From: Prevotella sp. UBA1705
GTDB lineage: Bacteria; Bacteroidota; Bacteroidia; Bacteroidales; Bacteroidaceae
Assembly (NCBI GenBank): GCA_002317385.1
Contig: DCJH01000067.1
Location: 34,438 to 98,437, forward strand
DNA length: 64,000 bases
Direction: 5' to 3'
The position numbers and the translations under genes were made by a program. Position 1 is the stretch's first letter; the number at the start of each line of letters is the position of its first letter. Shown here piece after piece: positions 50,079 to 59,340 of this stretch. Below the pieces are notes generated by a model. That model did no database searches. It was not told where the DNA came from and saw only the letters and a program-made list of their open reading frames with translations.

Positions 50079-52634
50079 ATGGCCATGATAAAAAAGATTA
50101 TCCACATTTTGTTATGCTTTTTCTGCAGTCTGACCTATGCGCAGCGCATCACCCGACAATACCGCAACGTGTCGATGGCCGACGCCCTGCGTGAGCTCAA
50201 CACGCTGCAAAAGCGATACACCGTGAACTTCATCTACGACGATTTGGAGGATTTCCGGGTGACGACGGAGGTGCGCGGCAAGAGCGTGCCTGATGCCCTC
50301 CAGCAGATCATCGGCTTCTATCCCATCTCCGTGACGCAGAAGGGCGACGTGCTCCTCGTGGAGTGCACGCATAAGGCCGAGCGCCATCTCACCGGCAAGA
50401 TTATCGACGAACAGGGCGAGGCGGTGGCCTTTGCCAACGTGTTGCTGCTTTCTCCCACCGACTCCACCGTCATTGCGGGCGGCGTGAGCAATGAGAGCGG
50501 CGTGTTCGTGGTGCCTTACGAGCCGGCCAAAGTGCTGGCCAAAATCAGCTATGTGGGCTACAAGACGTTCTACCGCTTATTCACAACCGAGCAGGCCGGC
50601 ACCATTCGCCTCCAGCCCGAGACCCAGACGCTGACGGCGGTGAAGGTGAAAGCCCTGCGCCCACAGTACAAAATGACCAAGGGCGGGATGCTTGTGGAAG
50701 TGGAACACAGCCTGTTGAGCCAGTTGGGAACGGCACAGGACGTGCTCGGCCAGCTGCCACGCCTAACCGTCAGCAAGGGGAAAGTCACGGTATTCGCAAG
50801 AGGAGAGGCCGAAGTATATATCAACAACAAGAAAGTGCAGAACGACCTCGACCTCTCGCGCCTGAAATCTACGGACATCAAAAGTGTGGAAATCATCACC
50901 AGCCCAGGCGCGGAGTACAACGCGGAGGTAATGTCTGTTGTGCGCATCAAGACCATCAAGAAGCAAGGAGAGGGACTGAGTGCACGCAATGAAGCCAGCA
51001 TCGAACTGAACCATAAGAACGGCGGACACAACGACCTGAGCCTGCAATATTATAAAAAAGGGTTGGAACTATTCTCGGACGTGTATTTCAGCAACACTTG
51101 GTTTGCCGAGGACAACCATCTGAAAACCACCATGCACAAAGATAATAACACCCTGACCGTGGACCAAGACCTGGAAGACGGAAGCCGTTCTGCATTTCTT
51201 TCCGGACAGTTTGGGGCAAACTATGACATCAACGAGAATCACTCGGTGGGCGCAACCTATACCCTGGAAGGAAGTCTGTTTACCAAAGGCTACGGCTATG
51301 GCACCTACCAGGTGGAGCAAAACGGCACAACGCAGGGGATGGTAGACTTCGACACCCGGTTTAACATGAAGAACGGGCCAGGCCATGAGTTCAACTTATA
51401 TTATATGGGGAAACTGGGGAAAGTAGGAATTGACTTGAACGGCACCTACGTTCGGAGAAGAACCCAAACCTTTGGCTCCACCATGGAGACAAGCGAACAG
51501 TTGGACAACCGTACGGCCAACACCCATTCCACCCAGCGCAACAGCCTGTGGGCTGGCAAACTGATACTGAGCTATCCCGTCGGAAAGGCTGGCAATGTGA
51601 GTGGCGGCACAGAGATGACCCACACCAAGGCGTATGGCGACTACGACATAGCCGAAGGATACATCGACAATTCACAGAACAACATCAATGAGCACAATAT
51701 CGCCGGCTTTGCCGAATGGAATCTTTCTGTAGGCAAATGGAGCTTCAATGTAGGACTGCGCTATGAACATGTCACTTCCGATTTCTACTCCTATGGCCGC
51801 TATCAGAGTGACCTCTCACGCCGATACTCGCAGTGGTTTCCTTCGGCTACTATCTCCTACGATGGAAGTCCCTGGGGAGTCCAGCTCAGCTACGTATCAA
51901 AAACCAATCGCCCCTACTACGCCCAGCTGCGCAACGACATGCAATACGACAACCGGTATCAGTATGAAGGAGGCAACCCCTCGCTCATTTCCTCCATCAT
52001 TCATCGCATAGAGGCCTCACTCACTCGGCGTTGGCTCAATGTCTCCGCGGCATATACCTATATCAAGCAACCCTTTATGTGGACTAATTATTTCTATCAA
52101 GACCAGACGATAGCCGTAACTACTTACCGCAATTATCCCCGAAAACAAACGCTGGATGCCAGTATCATCCTGTCGCCCAAGTTCGGGTGGTATCAGCCTA
52201 CGCTGGAAGCCGACTACTCGCAGCAGATTTTCGACACTCGGAAATATGGGTTAGACTTCACTATGAACAGGCCCGACATCATTCTGAAACTCAGAAATCG
52301 ATTTGTCATTTCAAGCAATTGCTTTGTCGTACTCGGTGCTGGATTTGACAGTTATGGTGATGACGACTTCTTCCGGGGGCAGTCCAACTGGCAGATGGGA
52401 GGCTCCATCCATCGGGCTTTTTTCAACAAAGCACTGATCCTCAATATCTTTGCGAATGACATTTTCAGGACGCAGAAGGTGCACCATATACGATATAGCA
52501 AGAATATATCCACCCAAAAGGACTGCTACATGTATAACCAGTGCATCGGATTCACCGTGACCTACAACTTCAACTCTACCCGAAGCAAGTATAAGGGTAC
52601 CGGCGCGGGCAACGAGGAGAAGCGAAGACTGTGA
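50079..52634 (+). CDS. STN-domain outer-membrane receptor, second paralog
   Basis: An 851-residue protein with the same layout as its upstream neighbour: signal peptide (1-21, LTYAQ), STN domain, carboxypeptidase-like domain, plug-like part, and C-terminal barrel. The barrel is strongly diverged from the first paralog, but both end in KYKGTGAGNEEK, an unusual hydrophilic tail after the last strand. The start is 26 bases after the neighbour's stop. The two probably answer to different ligands yet share one anti-sigma. Not a SusC-type with a SusD partner: no SusD gene follows. Confidence 0.88.
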   Translation: MAMIKKIIHILLCFFCSLTYAQRITRQYRNVSMADALRELNTLQKRYTVNFIYDDLEDFRVTTEVRGKSVPDALQQIIGFYPISVTQKGDVLLVECTHKAERHLTGKIIDEQGEAVAFANVLLLSPTDSTVIAGGVSNESGVFVVPYEPAKVLAKISYVGYKTFYRLFTTEQAGTIRLQPETQTLTAVKVKALRPQYKMTKGGMLVEVEHSLLSQLGTAQDVLGQLPRLTVSKGKVTVFARGEAEVYINNKKVQNDLDLSRLKSTDIKSVEIITSPGAEYNAEVMSVVRIKTIKKQGEGLSARNEASIELNHKNGGHNDLSLQYYKKGLELFSDVYFSNTWFAEDNHLKTTMHKDNNTLTVDQDLEDGSRSAFLSGQFGANYDINENHSVGATYTLEGSLFTKGYGYGTYQVEQNGTTQGMVDFDTRFNMKNGPGHEFNLYYMGKLGKVGIDLNGTYVRRRTQTFGSTMETSEQLDNRTANTHSTQRNSLWAGKLILSYPVGKAGNVSGGTEMTHTKAYGDYDIAEGYIDNSQNNINEHNIAGFAEWNLSVGKWSFNVGLRYEHVTSDFYSYGRYQSDLSRRYSQWFPSATISYDGSPWGVQLSYVSKTNRPYYAQLRNDMQYDNRYQYEGGNPSLISSIIHRIEASLTRRWLNVSAAYTYIKQPFMWTNYFYQDQTIAVTTYRNYPRKQTLDASIILSPKFGWYQPTLEADYSQQIFDTRKYGLDFTMNRPDIILKLRNRFVISSNCFVVLGAGFDSYGDDDFFRGQSNWQMGGSIHRAFFNKALILNIFANDIFRTQKVHHIRYSKNISTQKDCYMYNQCIGFTVTYNFNSTRSKYKGTGAGNEEKRRL
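50139..50633. repeat. Duplicated 495-bp segment, copy 2
   Basis: Second copy of the 495-bp signalling-domain segment (see 47563). Most differences are at third codon positions, about six alter residues. Confidence 0.88.
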
Positions 52635-52636
52635 GG

Positions 52637-52700
52637 GGAATGACGAGTTTGTAGTGACGAATGAGGAATGATGGCTGACGAATGAAGAATTAGAAATGAA
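52637..52700. repeat. GACGAATGA repeat
   Basis: Words GAATGACGAG, GTGACGAATGAGGAATGA and GACGAATGAAGAATTAG in a row; reverse-complement relative of 590-652. Confidence 0.6.
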
Positions 52701-52878
52701 CGATTGACTATGGTGAAAACCGCAGATGGATGCGGCATTTTGTCAGGATTATTAGGAGGAATTAAGGTCGAAAACAGGTAAGCATCTAAGACCAAATAGG
52801 GCTACAACTGGCCTCAAAATAGGAAACACCGACCCTTTTCCATGGGAAACACACACCATATTAATCAAAATTCTCTCT

Positions 52879-52915
52879 GATCAAGGCCCAAACGTAAATG
52901 TTTTGGGCCTTGATC
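52879..52915. repeat. Perfect 14-bp inverted repeat
   Basis: GATCAAGGCCCAAA pairs with TTTGGGCCTTGATC around a 9-base loop. It may end transcription of the receptor operon, but no T run follows. Confidence 0.6.
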
Positions 52916-52927
52916 GTGTCGTGTTCA

Positions 52928-52993
52928 GGCCGTTTTCGCAAGGCGAAAAGGTACTAATCGCAAGGCGAAAAGGGCTTAATCGCAATGCTGAAA
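52928..52993. repeat. 22-bp-register array, locus D
   Basis: Units start at 52928, 52950 and 52972. The middle unit reads GGTACTAATCGCAAGGCGAA; the second half is the same in the first unit, while the third keeps only its start (GGGCTTAATCGCAATGC). TCGCAAGGCGA is a small palindrome inside each. Confidence 0.85.
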
Positions 52994-53100
52994 AATCCGC
53001 TTGAAATGCAAATAGCTGATTATCAGCGGTCTCAAAAAATCGAATTTTCGGCTCGATTTCGCAGTTGTGGACAGACTGGTAGGCTGAAATCGAAAGAAAA

Positions 53101-53136
53101 CGGGGATATTCAAAATATTTCATTTGAATATCCCCG
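53101..53136 (-). terminator. Terminator of the AmpG-like gene
   Basis: CGGGGATATTCAAA (53101-53114) pairs with TTTGAATATCCCCG (53123-53136), perfect 14-bp stem; TTTTCTTT follows on the minus strand. Confidence 0.9.
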
Positions 53137-53184
53137 CAAATCCAATGGGGTGAAAGGGTGGGGAAGGAGGGCCCTCGGCAGGGC

Positions 53185-54513
53185 TTAATCTTCCGGTTCC
53201 TCGCTCTTGCCGAAGTCGGGATCAAACTTCAGGAAGGCGGCCAGCACAAACATGATGGCGCATGAAGCCAGTGTGAAGAGGAAGAAATGGCGGTAGCCCA
53301 TCGACTCCTGAAGGGTGCCGGCAACAATGCCCGGCAACATCATCGAGAGGAACATCATGGCCGATGCCAGCGCATAGTGACTGGTCTTGTATTCTCCACG
53401 ACTATAATAAATCATGAAAAGCATGTAGGCCGTGAGCCCGAAGCCGTAGCCAAACTGCTCTACAAACACGCAGAGATTGATGACCATGAGGCTTGACGGC
53501 AGGCTGTAGCTCAGGAAAACATACACGATTTCGGGCAGCGTGAAGGCCAGCACCATGGGCCAGAGCCATCGTTTCAGTCCGTCGCGACTGGCCAGCCATC
53601 CGCCCAGAATGCCTCCGCAGGCTATACCGATGATGCCCACTGTGCCCTGCACGAGGCCGTATTCCTGTGGCGAGAGCCCCAGTCCGCCGTTGTGTCCGGC
53701 ATCGATGAGAAACAGCTCCGACACCTTGGAGAGCAGTCCTTCGGGCATGCGGAAGAAGAGAATGAACAGCACGGCAAACACCACCTGGTCTTTGGTGAAG
53801 AACGTGTGGAACGTCTCCAAGAACCCGTGCCATATCGTTTGCGCGTTGGTGTAGACGTGCTTCACGTCGGATTTGGCGAAGGGCAGCGAGTAGTTGTGCC
53901 ACAGCCACAGGGCCAGAAACAGGCCCATGACCCCATAAAACATGAGGCTCCACGAGAAAGAGATGCTGTTGCGGAACACCACCTGCAGGTTGCCGGCCAC
54001 CATCACGAGTATGCCCTGGCCGAAGATAGTGGCAAACCGGTCGAAGAGCGTGCGGATACCCATGAAGCTTGCCTGCTGATGCGGGTTGAGGCCCAGCATG
54101 TAGAATCCGTCGGCCGCTACGCAATGGCTGGCTCCGGCAAACGCCATGACCCAGAAGAAGAATAGCGAACCTTGCATCCATAGTGCCGTGGGGATGGTGA
54201 AGGCGATGCCTCCGAAGGCGGCGCCGATGAGCACTTCCATGGCCAGAATCCACCAACGCTTGGTCTTCACGAGGTCGATGAACGGGCTCCAGATGGGTTT
54301 GAGCACCCAGGGCAGGTAGAGCCAGGAGGTGTAGAAGGTGATGGCGGCATTGCTCAACCCCAGTTGCTTGTAGAGCAGCACCGAGATAGTCATCACCGCT
54401 ACCGACGGGAGGCTGTCGCTGAACGTGAGCGACGGCACCCAGTTCCACGGCGAGCGGGGAGACGATCCTTGGCCTTTGTGCGGCTGATGGTTGGGTGATG
54501 ATATGGAATTCAT
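53185..54513 (-). CDS. MFS permease, AmpG-like
   Basis: A 442-residue transporter with twelve hydrophobic segments. The sequence WNWVPSLTFSDSLPSVAVMTISVLLYKQLGLSNAAITFYTSWLYLPWVLKPIWSPFID matches the AmpG/PAT group of the major facilitator superfamily, which imports anhydro-muropeptides or other peptidoglycan pieces; SRDGLKRWLWPM is the loop between the halves. The gene follows the SpoIID-domain gene by 42 bases. This pairing is common in Bacteroidales and suggests peptidoglycan recycling. The substrate is inferred. Confidence 0.8.
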   Translation of the reverse strand: MNSISSPNHQPHKGQGSSPRSPWNWVPSLTFSDSLPSVAVMTISVLLYKQLGLSNAAITFYTSWLYLPWVLKPIWSPFIDLVKTKRWWILAMEVLIGAAFGGIAFTIPTALWMQGSLFFFWVMAFAGASHCVAADGFYMLGLNPHQQASFMGIRTLFDRFATIFGQGILVMVAGNLQVVFRNSISFSWSLMFYGVMGLFLALWLWHNYSLPFAKSDVKHVYTNAQTIWHGFLETFHTFFTKDQVVFAVLFILFFRMPEGLLSKVSELFLIDAGHNGGLGLSPQEYGLVQGTVGIIGIACGGILGGWLASRDGLKRWLWPMVLAFTLPEIVYVFLSYSLPSSLMVINLCVFVEQFGYGFGLTAYMLFMIYYSRGEYKTSHYALASAMMFLSMMLPGIVAGTLQESMGYRHFFLFTLASCAIMFVLAAFLKFDPDFGKSEEPED

Positions 54514-54555
54514 GTGTTTTTACGTTTGAAAAATATTGGTTTTTGGGGTCCGGAG

Positions 54556-55929
54556 TCACTCGTAGACCTTCGTAATGTCGGCTCCCGGATAGTAGTGTAG
54601 CAGGATGGCGTCGTAGGCATAACCCTTTTCGCCCATCACGGCGGCACCGATTTGGCATAGTCCTACACCGTGTCCCCATCCTGCGCCGACGATGGTCAGC
54701 GATGCCGGAATGCCGTCGGCGCCGATGTCGTGGCGGTCTACCACGAAGGCCGAGCTGTAGAGATGGCTCTCGCTCAGGGCCCGCCTGATTTCCAGTTCCT
54801 TGCCCACATTCATGGTCTTGCGCGTGCCCACAATCTTCAACCGTGTGATGCGGGCGCTTCGCCCGCGCTCTATCGGCACGAGGTCTACAATCTGTCCGAA
54901 GTCTATGCCCAGCTTGCGGGCAATGAGTTCGGAGAGTTGCTGCTGGGTGTAGGTCACCTGCCAGCGGTAGAAGTCGGCCGTTTCCTGGTCGTATCCGTTG
55001 AGCACCTGCGAGAGGATGCGGCCGTCGGTGGTGTTGCAGAAGCTGTCGGGCGCGCTCCTGATCCATCGTTCCGCGTTCTGCTCCACGGTGAGGTCGGGAA
55101 ACTGGTGGGGCGTGGGGGTGTCGGCCAGAGCCACGAGATAGGGCTTGGGACGGTCTTCCCAGCAAAACTGATACTCCTCCATCACGCCGCCGCAGCACTT
55201 TGAGAAGCGTGCGTCGCAGATGTCGCCGTGGCTCATCAGCAGCTGTCCACGCGTGGTCTCGATGGCTTGTGCCACCCTCGGATTGGTCTCGCGGGTGATG
55301 CCTTGGTAGCGCTGACAGTGGTCGTCGGCACACACGTCGAAGAGCGTGTGGTCGTCTTGGTCGTACCATCGGATGAGCGTGTCGTCGGTGCGGAGCGTCG
55401 ATGGCGTCTTCTCGGCCTTGGGAGCCTTTCTGCGTTGCATCTGGGCCAGCAGCCACGAACGGCTGATCACGGCGTGGGCCTTGAGCAGTTCGAGGCTCGA
55501 GTCGCCGCTCATCTCGCTGGAGATGACACTTCGCAGATAGTCTTCCACGGGCAGCTCGTTGATGGCGCACACCTTTTCGCCGTCGACCACAAGGCGCAGA
55601 TGGCCCGAGAAAGTCTGGGTCTCCTTGCGCTCCCAGTGGAAGTTCACGCCAATGGTAACGTCTCGGAGCGAGAAAGAATCGGTGGGGTAGATCGATTGGA
55701 AGTGCAGTTCGTCGTAGCGATGGCCGTTCCAGAGCAGTCGGCCGTCGGCATATTCCACCTGCTGTTCGCCCGACACGTTCTGGTGGGCAAGGCGGTAGGG
55801 GGCGTTCAGCGAGAAGCAAATCTTCTTTCCACTGACTATTCCTACGGTCACACGGGGCTCTGTGCCCTGAAGATGAGGCTGGCCGGCCGACGGTCTGAGC
55901 TCTCTATGCTGATTTGTTTCGAGTTTCAT
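54556..55929 (-). CDS. SpoIID/LytB-domain protein
   Basis: A 457-residue protein with the SpoIID/LytB domain from about 120 to 420. Motifs: INELPVEDYLRSVISSEMSGDSSLELLKAHAVISRSWLL with the catalytic Glu, CADDHCQRYQG, ARFSKCCGG and VGAGWGHGVGLCQIGAAVMGEKGYAYDAILLHYYPG. SpoIID is a lytic transglycosylase acting on denuded glycan strands. The N terminus (MKLETNQHREL) lacks a signal peptide, so a cytoplasmic role on imported muropeptides is likely, in step with the AmpG-like permease next to it. A divergent promoter pair links it to rlmN. Confidence 0.87.
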   Translation of the reverse strand: MKLETNQHRELRPSAGQPHLQGTEPRVTVGIVSGKKICFSLNAPYRLAHQNVSGEQQVEYADGRLLWNGHRYDELHFQSIYPTDSFSLRDVTIGVNFHWERKETQTFSGHLRLVVDGEKVCAINELPVEDYLRSVISSEMSGDSSLELLKAHAVISRSWLLAQMQRRKAPKAEKTPSTLRTDDTLIRWYDQDDHTLFDVCADDHCQRYQGITRETNPRVAQAIETTRGQLLMSHGDICDARFSKCCGGVMEEYQFCWEDRPKPYLVALADTPTPHQFPDLTVEQNAERWIRSAPDSFCNTTDGRILSQVLNGYDQETADFYRWQVTYTQQQLSELIARKLGIDFGQIVDLVPIERGRSARITRLKIVGTRKTMNVGKELEIRRALSESHLYSSAFVVDRHDIGADGIPASLTIVGAGWGHGVGLCQIGAAVMGEKGYAYDAILLHYYPGADITKVYE

Positions 55930-56066
55930 GACAATGTTGCTGTTACTTCAACTTCCAATCCTGAATCCCATCCCGCACCACGCTGACGGTTGCGCCCCAC
56001 GAAAACCGGGCGACAACAGACCCGCGCCAGACGGCTAACGGCATCGCAGTCAGGATGAAAACTTTG

Positions 56067-56074
56067 CAAAGATA
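56067..56074 (-). promoter_or_regulatory. -7 box of the SpoIID operon
   Basis: The minus strand reads TATCTTTG; the ATG lies 137 bases downstream. It is 43 bases from the opposite rlmN promoter. Confidence 0.65.
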
Positions 56075-56117
56075 GCGAAAATAGGGCACAAAACGCAGAC
56101 TTTACTTAAAAAGTTTG

Positions 56118-56125
56118 TATCTTTG
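56118..56125 (+). promoter_or_regulatory. -7 box of rlmN, leaderless
   Basis: TATCTTTG, four bases, then ATG at 56130. It fixes the start at 56130; a TTG at 56115 would lie before the promoter. Confidence 0.75.
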
Positions 56126-56129
56126 CACA

Positions 56130-57209
56130 ATGAAGAAGAAAATATTACTCGGCATGACGCTTGGTGAGCTCAAGGAGGTCTCCAAGTCGTTGGGTATGCC
56201 CGCATTCACGGGTGACCAGATGGCCAAATGGCTGTATGAACAGCACGTGCGCTCCATCGACGAGATGACCAATATATCCAAGTCCAACCGCGCCAAGCTG
56301 GCCGAGGCCTACGAGGTGGGCTGCATGGATCCCATAGATGCCCAGCACTCGGTAGACGGAACGGTGAAATACCTGTTCCCCGTGCGCACAACATCGGCCA
56401 AAACTGCGGCCGATGGCAGTGGCCCGCAGGCCCTGAAGTTTGTTGAGGCGGTGTATATACCCGATGAAGACCGTGCTACGCTCTGTGTCTCCTGCGAGGT
56501 GGGCTGCAAGATGGCCTGCCTTTTCTGCCAGACAGGAAAGCAGGGTTTCGAGGGCTATCTTACCGCAGCCGACATCCTCAACCAGGTCTACAGCCTGCCC
56601 GAACGTGGCTCGCTGACCAACATTGTGTTCATGGGACAGGGCGAACCGATGGATAATCTCGACAATGTGCTGCGTTCCACCGAGATTCTCACGGCTCCCT
56701 ACGCCTACGCTTGGAGCCCCAAGCGCATCACAGTGAGCAGCATCGGCGTGAAGGATAAGCTGCGCCGGTTTCTCGACGAGAGCGAGTGCCACGTGGCCAT
56801 CAGCCTCCATTCGCCCATCCATGAGCAGCGCCTGGAGCTGATGCCCGGCGAAAAGACCATGCCGATAGAGGAGACTATCGAGCTCTTGCGCAATTACGAC
56901 TTCGCCCATCAGCGCCGCCTGTCGTTCGAATATATCGTCTTTGGCGGTGTGAACGACTCTCAGGCCCATGCCCGCGAGATAGTGAAGCTGCTCAAGGGAC
57001 TCTATTGCCGTGTCAACCTCATACGCTTCCACCAGATTCCCAACGTGCCCCTGCATGGCACAGACGATAAGAAGATGGAGGCGTTTCGCGACTATCTCAC
57101 ATCGCATGGCGTCTTCACCACCATCCGTGCGAGTCGTGGCGAAGACATCTTTGCGGCCTGCGGCCTGCTGAGCACGGCCAAGAAGATAGCGGAAGAACGT
57201 AAGCGCTGA
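56130..57209 (+). CDS. rlmN: 23S rRNA (adenine-C2)-methyltransferase
   Basis: A 359-residue radical-SAM enzyme that methylates A2503 of 23S rRNA (and A37 in some tRNAs). The iron-sulfur motif CKMACLFC (CX3CX2C) lies near residue 127; the mechanistic Cys is in EDIFAACGLLS near 340. SAM-binding GQGEPMDNL and HSPIHEQR motifs are present. Length is as expected. It is the first gene of a run rlmN, DUF4837, pdxA and a flippase-like gene on the same strand. Confidence 0.96.
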   Translation: MKKKILLGMTLGELKEVSKSLGMPAFTGDQMAKWLYEQHVRSIDEMTNISKSNRAKLAEAYEVGCMDPIDAQHSVDGTVKYLFPVRTTSAKTAADGSGPQALKFVEAVYIPDEDRATLCVSCEVGCKMACLFCQTGKQGFEGYLTAADILNQVYSLPERGSLTNIVFMGQGEPMDNLDNVLRSTEILTAPYAYAWSPKRITVSSIGVKDKLRRFLDESECHVAISLHSPIHEQRLELMPGEKTMPIEETIELLRNYDFAHQRRLSFEYIVFGGVNDSQAHAREIVKLLKGLYCRVNLIRFHQIPNVPLHGTDDKKMEAFRDYLTSHGVFTTIRASRGEDIFAACGLLSTAKKIAEERKR

Positions 57210-57213
57210 CCCT

Positions 57214-58155
57214 ATGAGGCGGTGGTCTCTCGGCATATCGGGCATGGCATGGCTGCTTTTCGCGGCCACGATGCTCCTGTCTGGGTGTAAGGACCGCCCG
57301 GGATTGCTGCCCCAGTCGGGCGGCCGTCCCTACGAGGTGTTGGTGGTGGGCGACCGCTCCCGCATTGTCACTGCGGCCTTGCAAACCGACGTTCCCGGCC
57401 TTCCGCAGGGTGAACCGGAGTTCGATGTGTCGTGCGTCGACAGCGCGAAGCTCACGTCTCCGCTACGTGTAGCGCGCAACATTGTGATGGTGAACATCGA
57501 CCCCAAGCTATATACCACGACGCGCATACGCTATGAAAAGAATGTCTATGCGCAGCCGCAGATGATGGTCTACGTCGGTGCGCCATCGGTCGAAGCGCTC
57601 AGAGCCGACTTCAAACAGCAGGCCCCGATGCTCCGCCAGCTGCTGGGACGGGCCGAAATCAATGCTGCCATCATGAGGCTCAAGCGCCAACGCAATATCA
57701 AGGCGGAGCGGATGGTGAGAGAAATGTTTGGCGTAGACCTCTGGATTCCTATGGATATGGTGTCGAGCAAGCGTGGGAAAGACTTCCTCTGGCTAAGCAA
57801 CGACCAGCCTGAGGGTATGCAGAATATCGTGATATACCGATGTCGTGAGGCCGCCGACAAGCAGCAATTCGTGATGCTCCGCGACAGCATCATGCGACAA
57901 AACATCAAAGGCGAGACCGACGCCATGTACATGCAGACCGTGCCCCAGACCGTCACGGCGACCATAGTCCGCGAGAAAGGCCGCCCGATGACCATTTACC
58001 GCGGACTCTGGGAGATGCGGGGCGATGCCATGGGAGGCCCGTTTGTGAGTCACACCGTGGACCAGCTGACCGTCGAGGCCTTCGTCTTCGCACCGGGAAT
58101 CAATAAGAGAAACAAACTGCGGCTTACCGAAGCCGCCCTTTATACATTAAAATAA
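57214..58155 (+). CDS. DUF4837 family lipoprotein
   Basis: A 313-residue lipoprotein (signal peptide with lipobox LLSGC, Cys near 25). Motifs YEVLVVGDR near the start of the mature part, RVARNIVMVNIDP, and RGLWEMRGDAMGGPFVSH near the end match the DUF4837 family of Bacteroidales. Its function is not known to me. It begins 4 bases after rlmN and ends 5 bases before pdxA, so it is cotranscribed with both. Base use is like its neighbours. Confidence 0.82.
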   Translation: MRRWSLGISGMAWLLFAATMLLSGCKDRPGLLPQSGGRPYEVLVVGDRSRIVTAALQTDVPGLPQGEPEFDVSCVDSAKLTSPLRVARNIVMVNIDPKLYTTTRIRYEKNVYAQPQMMVYVGAPSVEALRADFKQQAPMLRQLLGRAEINAAIMRLKRQRNIKAERMVREMFGVDLWIPMDMVSSKRGKDFLWLSNDQPEGMQNIVIYRCREAADKQQFVMLRDSIMRQNIKGETDAMYMQTVPQTVTATIVREKGRPMTIYRGLWEMRGDAMGGPFVSHTVDQLTVEAFVFAPGINKRNKLRLTEAALYTLK

Positions 58156-58160
58156 GCACA

Positions 58161-59282
58161 ATGGACAACAATAGAAAGATCCGCGTGGCCATTACCCACG
58201 GAGACACCAATGGAATTGGATATGAGCTCATCTTCAAGACTTTTGCATCGCCTGAGATACTGGAGCTCTGCACACCTATCATATATGGCTCGCCCAAAGT
58301 GGCTGCCTACCACCGCAATGCGCTGGGCATCGAGGCCAATTTCAGTATCGTGAACAGTGCCACGGAGGTGGAAGACGGCAGGGTGAACATGCTGCCGGTG
58401 TTTGATGAAGAGGTGAAAGTGGAGCTGGGCACGCCCACCGAGGAGTCGGCTCAGGCTGCCATCAAGGCACTCGACCGTGCCCTTACCGACTACAAGGAGG
58501 GATTGATCGATGTGCTCGTGGCCTGTCCCATGGACCGTCGGGAGCTTACCGTGGAGGGATTCTCCATTCCCAACCAGGCCAAATACATAGAGACCAGCAT
58601 CGGTGAAGGCCGCAAGGGACTCGACATGCTTATCAATGAGCAGTTGCGTGTGGCCCTGATGACCGACAACATCGCCCTCAAAGACGTGGCCGATGCCATC
58701 ACCCTGGAGGGTATTATAGAGAAAGTGGCGGTGATGTTCACTACCCTTCGTCGCGACATGCGTATCTCCAACCCCCGCATTGCCATCCTTGCCCTCAATC
58801 CGAACGACTCAGAGGAGCATCCGGGCAAGGAGGAGTCGGAGGCCATCATCCCCGCCATCCAGAAGTTGGCAGATGCCGGAGTGAACGCCTTCGGGCCCTA
58901 TCAGGTGAACGATTTCTTCGGCAATGGCGAATATTTTGCCTTCGACGGCATCCTGGCCATGTATCACGACCAGGGCATTGCCCCCTTCAAGGCACTCACT
59001 CCGGAGAATAATATCCACTACTTGGGCGGTCTGCCGCTCATCGCCACGGCCGTAGACATGAGCCCGTGCTTTGATATTGCCGGTAAGGGAGAGGCCGACG
59101 AGTCGGCCCTGCGCCACGCCATCTATCATGCCATCGACGGTTTCCGCAACCGCAACAACTTCGATGCGCCCTATGCCAACCCGCTGCCCAAGCTCTATCA
59201 CGAGCGCAGGGACGACAGCGAGAAGGTGAGATTCTCCATCCCCAAGAAGCATGAGAATGCCATCAAAGAGCGCCAACAATAG
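58161..59282 (+). CDS. pdxA: 4-hydroxythreonine-4-phosphate dehydrogenase
   Basis: A 373-residue PdxA: it oxidises 4-phosphohydroxy-threonine in the DXP-dependent route to pyridoxine phosphate, with a divalent metal and NAD. Motifs: AITHGDTNGIGYELI near the N terminus, CPMDRRELTVEGF, the metal-binding His in MYHDQGIAPFKAL and HYLGGLPLIATAVD near the C terminus. The C-terminal tail (HERRDDSEKVRF) is a bit longer than usual. Since pdxS-pdxT lie in the same window, genes from both B6 routes occur here; pdxJ and pdxB are not in this window. Confidence 0.94.
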   Translation: MDNNRKIRVAITHGDTNGIGYELIFKTFASPEILELCTPIIYGSPKVAAYHRNALGIEANFSIVNSATEVEDGRVNMLPVFDEEVKVELGTPTEESAQAAIKALDRALTDYKEGLIDVLVACPMDRRELTVEGFSIPNQAKYIETSIGEGRKGLDMLINEQLRVALMTDNIALKDVADAITLEGIIEKVAVMFTTLRRDMRISNPRIAILALNPNDSEEHPGKEESEAIIPAIQKLADAGVNAFGPYQVNDFFGNGEYFAFDGILAMYHDQGIAPFKALTPENNIHYLGGLPLIATAVDMSPCFDIAGKGEADESALRHAIYHAIDGFRNRNNFDAPYANPLPKLYHERRDDSEKVRFSIPKKHENAIKERQQ

Positions 59283-59340
59283 GCCGCAGCCATCACATCC
59301 AGCCCATAAATAGTTTTCACCTCACTCTGTGAACTAAGAT

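Larger units (their letters stand above)
52635..53100. other. Repeat-rich gap between convergent genes
   Basis: No gene. It holds a GACGAATGA-type repeat (52637-52700), a perfect 14-bp inverted repeat GATCAAGGCCCAAA (52879-52892 with 52902-52915) without T run, and array D (52928-52993). Confidence 0.7.

Noticed and set aside
53402..55819. 805-residue open frame on the minus strand
   Set aside because: It is a frame-shifted shadow of the AmpG-like and SpoIID genes; composition is Arg/His/Pro-rich without any family motif.
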